From Odontesthes bonariensis (taxonomy: Eukaryota; Chordata; Actinopteri; Atheriniformes; Atherinopsidae), in NCBI RefSeq assembly GCF_027942865.1, contig NC_134509.1, forward strand, positions 9,383,754 to 9,447,753: 64,000 nucleotides of DNA, given 5' to 3'. Each line of letters starts with the position of its first letter. Position 1 is the stretch's first letter. Shown piece by piece: positions 46,621 to 64,000 of this stretch. The position numbers and the translations under genes were made by a program. The notes beneath the pieces were generated by a model. It was not told the DNA's origin. It did not search any database and saw only the letters and a program-made list of their open reading frames with translations.

Positions 46621-47490
46621 TCATTCACCTACATCATACATTTCTCTAATCAGGCTGTGTGCATTTCAATCAGGTAGAAATTCCCCTTTCAGCCAGAAGA
46701 CCATTGCTATGCTGCCTCAAAAAGTCATGATGTCAGGGCTGATGTCAATACAACTTCTTTGGGCCGTGACACCGTGAAACGAGGACACTGCAGAGAAGTG
46801 AAGCAGTAGATGTTTGTGAGTTGGCCTACCACAGTGCTCTGTTGCACCACATACTGGATAGCATTTCTTATTAATGTTATCTGAATAAGAAATTTAAAAA
46901 AAACAAACAAACAAACAGACAAAGTGATTGAAATGAGTATTAGGTCAGAAGACAAGAGCACAGAAGAAGAAATTAGATATAGCAAATAGGACTAGAAATC
47001 AATAGCAATGAATGACATAAAAACATGTATTGTATTTAAAAATAATTCCAAATGCAAGTGCACTTAGAAAAGAAAACGTAAAATCTACTTGAAATGTCTA
47101 CAGAAAAATAGAAAAATACAGAAAGAAAGAAAAAGCAGGTATGCTGGACAAAGTTATTGGCATCCTTTGATGAATTGAAAATATTTGGTCAACTTTTTAT
47201 TGAATTTTATTTATTTATTTTTTGGCAGATTGCACCGCTGGTTTTATATAAATATTGGTTCATAATACACACTGTAACATCTGTTCTTTTGCACTACATG
47301 AATTCTTATTGCTCACAAAGTTTAACATCAAAATGCACTCTTCTGCCTCTGTTACGAGTTTTTGAATGGCCACACGTGTTTTCCATTACGATCTGAGTAC
47401 CAAAGCATTTAACAATTTACAGTAATTGACATTTGCCAATAAGCGTTAAGACGTTCTTTAGTTCCCATCGATTTCGTAGTGTAAAGACCT

Positions 47491-47504
47491 GTTGCCTTGG
47501 CTTC
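47491..47504 (+). promoter_or_regulatory. wdr19: Candidate RFX X-box 1 upstream of wdr19
   Basis: GTTGCCTTGGCTTC matches the palindromic RFX consensus GTTGCCATGGCAAC at 11 of 14 positions. It lies about 170 bp before the wdr19 start codon. RFX factors drive ciliary and IFT genes through such sites. Confidence 0.5.
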
Positions 47505-47521
47505 TGTATGGGGCGCGCCTC

Positions 47522-47526
47522 ATTGG
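47522..47526 (-). promoter_or_regulatory. wdr19: Inverted CCAAT box
   Basis: ATTGG between the two candidate X-boxes, a possible NF-Y site about 145 bp before the start codon. Confidence 0.35.
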
Positions 47527-47535
47527 CTACTCACT

Positions 47536-47549
47536 GTTGCTATGACATC
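47536..47549 (+). promoter_or_regulatory. wdr19: Candidate RFX X-box 2 upstream of wdr19
   Basis: GTTGCTATGACATC matches GTTGCCATGGCAAC at 11 of 14 positions, with both half-sites and a 2-bp spacer. It lies about 120 bp before the start codon. Confidence 0.55.
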
Positions 47550-47579
47550 GCCGTCGCAGACGCTTTAGAGTGAAGCATC

Positions 47580-47648
47580 ATGGGAAACACACACACACAG
47601 GGTTCTTGTCGAAGATGTTTTGAAAAGAACAAATCCATTCAACTTTGA
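47580..47648 (+). other. Possible upstream ORF in the wdr19 leader
   Basis: ATG at 47580 opens a 22-codon frame ending with TGA at 47646-47648, 20 bases before the wdr19 ATG. It matters only if transcription starts upstream of 47580. Confidence 0.35.
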
Positions 47649-47668
47649 ACTATTTAAACGCCATCAAT

Positions 47669-63073
<15,405 letters not shown>

Positions 63074-63302
63074 TGAAAGCAGAAATAAGCGATTATAAAA
63101 TCTATATTTAAATTAAGTTCTATAGTTAAGTCAATGCTCATGTAAAGAAACCCTTTTTTTTTCCCATATTGCTTATTTCTTATGCCCCTCGGGGTTAGTG
63201 AGTCTCTGAATATTTACAATAATCAGTGTTCATATTTGTAAAAAAGAAAATGAAACCAAGTAAAAAAAAATAAAAAAATCTTGTTACGATTGTGAATTTT
63301 CG

Positions 63303-63308
63303 AATAAA
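63303..63308 (+). terminator. wdr19: Poly(A) signal of wdr19
   Basis: AATAAA 230 bases after the stop, followed by an A-run. Another AATAAA sits at 63269-63274 within an A-rich stretch. This implies a 3'UTR of about 250 bases. Confidence 0.6.
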
Positions 63309-63324
63309 ACCTTTAAAAAAAAAA

Positions 63325-64000
63325 AAACACTATTTGCCAGATTGCAGCTTCTGCTTCCTTCTGTTGAAACCGTTCACCTTAAAGCTACAGCAGTGAGTTA
63401 AAAACTGATTCGCTTTGCTGAATATTTCTTTTTCGATCAGCATAAAAAGGCAGGAGAGGTAGAGCGTTGTCCTGACAGCGGTGAATAGGAGGAGTGGAGG
63501 ACCCGGGTGGTCGTAAACACGGTTTTGTGAGAAGTCTGAGGGCACAGTTGACAGAAGGAGATGAAATTCGTTGCTACGCAGTGGGGGGACGGCTTGCGAG
63601 ACGGTTGCCGTCTCCAACCTCGACTGCTAGATAAGGAGAACAGAAGTAATGTGGGTTAAAGGAGCAGCACGAGCCGGGGAGCGTTTTTAGGCACTTTGGT
63701 GCTGACACCCTAACGCATTTGACATCATGATTGAACTCTTCACACAGAGTATCATTTAGATTTTCAAACACAAACCTTGCAGAGTTAGATTTTTTTTTAA
63801 ATGGTTTTCTGAAGAATCGACACATTCAAGAAGTGCGATACCTCCTGAAAAAGCATTTACACAAGGGTCTGTTAAACTGGGAGAATCTTTGCGTTTGGAA
63901 ATAAAAACACCAACAATCACGAGCAGCATATTTCTCTATTACAAAATTGAAATTTACATGAAAATGATACTGACGGTAGCACAACAGCAAGGGCATTTTC
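63325..64000. other. Downstream of wdr19, no gene recognised
   Basis: In mammals RFC1 follows WDR19 on the opposite strand, so a gene end could be near. No conserved coding exon, 3'UTR signal on the minus strand, or repeat was identified here. Confidence 0.6.

Larger units (their letters stand above)
41091..47490. other. klhl5-wdr19 intergenic region
   Basis: No coding exon or RNA gene is supported. Contents are a degenerate repeat with a hAT MITE (42.4-43.0 kb), a Tc1-like relic (43.2-43.6 kb), and a purine-rich block followed by a pyrimidine-rich block (46.18-46.62 kb). The intervals 43.6-46.1 and 46.65-47.46 kb show nothing recognisable. Confidence 0.7.

Noticed and set aside
63574-63825. 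Possible end of rfc1 on the minus strand
   Set aside because: Expected from mammalian gene order, but the open frame here has no replication-factor motif and no splice or poly(A) support.

Overview
The window is nuclear DNA from a ray-finned fish, probably a percomorph teleost. This rests on two vertebrate intron-exon genes whose reconstructed proteins follow human KLHL5 and WDR19 closely, on short introns with dense CA/GT microsatellites, and on a typical teleost transposon mix (RTE/Rex3-like LINE, Tc1-like, hAT and TTAA-targeting elements). Species cannot be determined.

Layout: 1-10.6 kb is intergenic and holds decayed LINE sequence, three TTAA-flanked MITE copies or fragments, and a 759-bp hAT-type element with a perfect 8-bp target duplication. 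A CpG-rich promoter and first exon lie at about 10.6-11.36 kb. klhl5 (+ strand) runs from 10747 to 38855 in 13 coding exons (787 codons). It encodes a BTB-BACK-Kelch adaptor with six Kelch blades, followed by an inferred long 3'UTR to about 41.1 kb. From 41.1 to 47.5 kb is intergenic DNA with transposon remnants. wdr19/ift144 (+ strand) runs from 47669 to 63073 in 36 coding exons (1348 codons; human is about 1342), with a poly(A) signal at 63303. The last 0.7 kb holds no recognisable gene.

The two genes lie in the same order and orientation as KLHL5-WDR19 on human 4p14, which supports orthology over the paralogues KLHL1/KLHL4. KLHL5 is a presumed Cullin-3 ubiquitin-ligase substrate adaptor. 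WDR19 is an IFT-A subunit for retrograde transport in cilia. Neighbourhood does not imply a shared pathway.

I found no undescribed multi-gene system. The most unusual observations are: a truncated RTE/Rex3-like LINE in klhl5 intron 5 flanked by an identical 64-bp direct repeat; a TTAA MITE inside a Tc1-like remnant, with a related empty site elsewhere in the window; a hAT element containing what look like two further nested elements; another hAT inserted into a Tc1 relic; two candidate RFX X-boxes just upstream of wdr19; and repeated placement of GT/CA tracts next to splice sites of both genes. Exon boundaries were set by hand from splice consensus, reading frame and remembered family conservation; no alignment was run.
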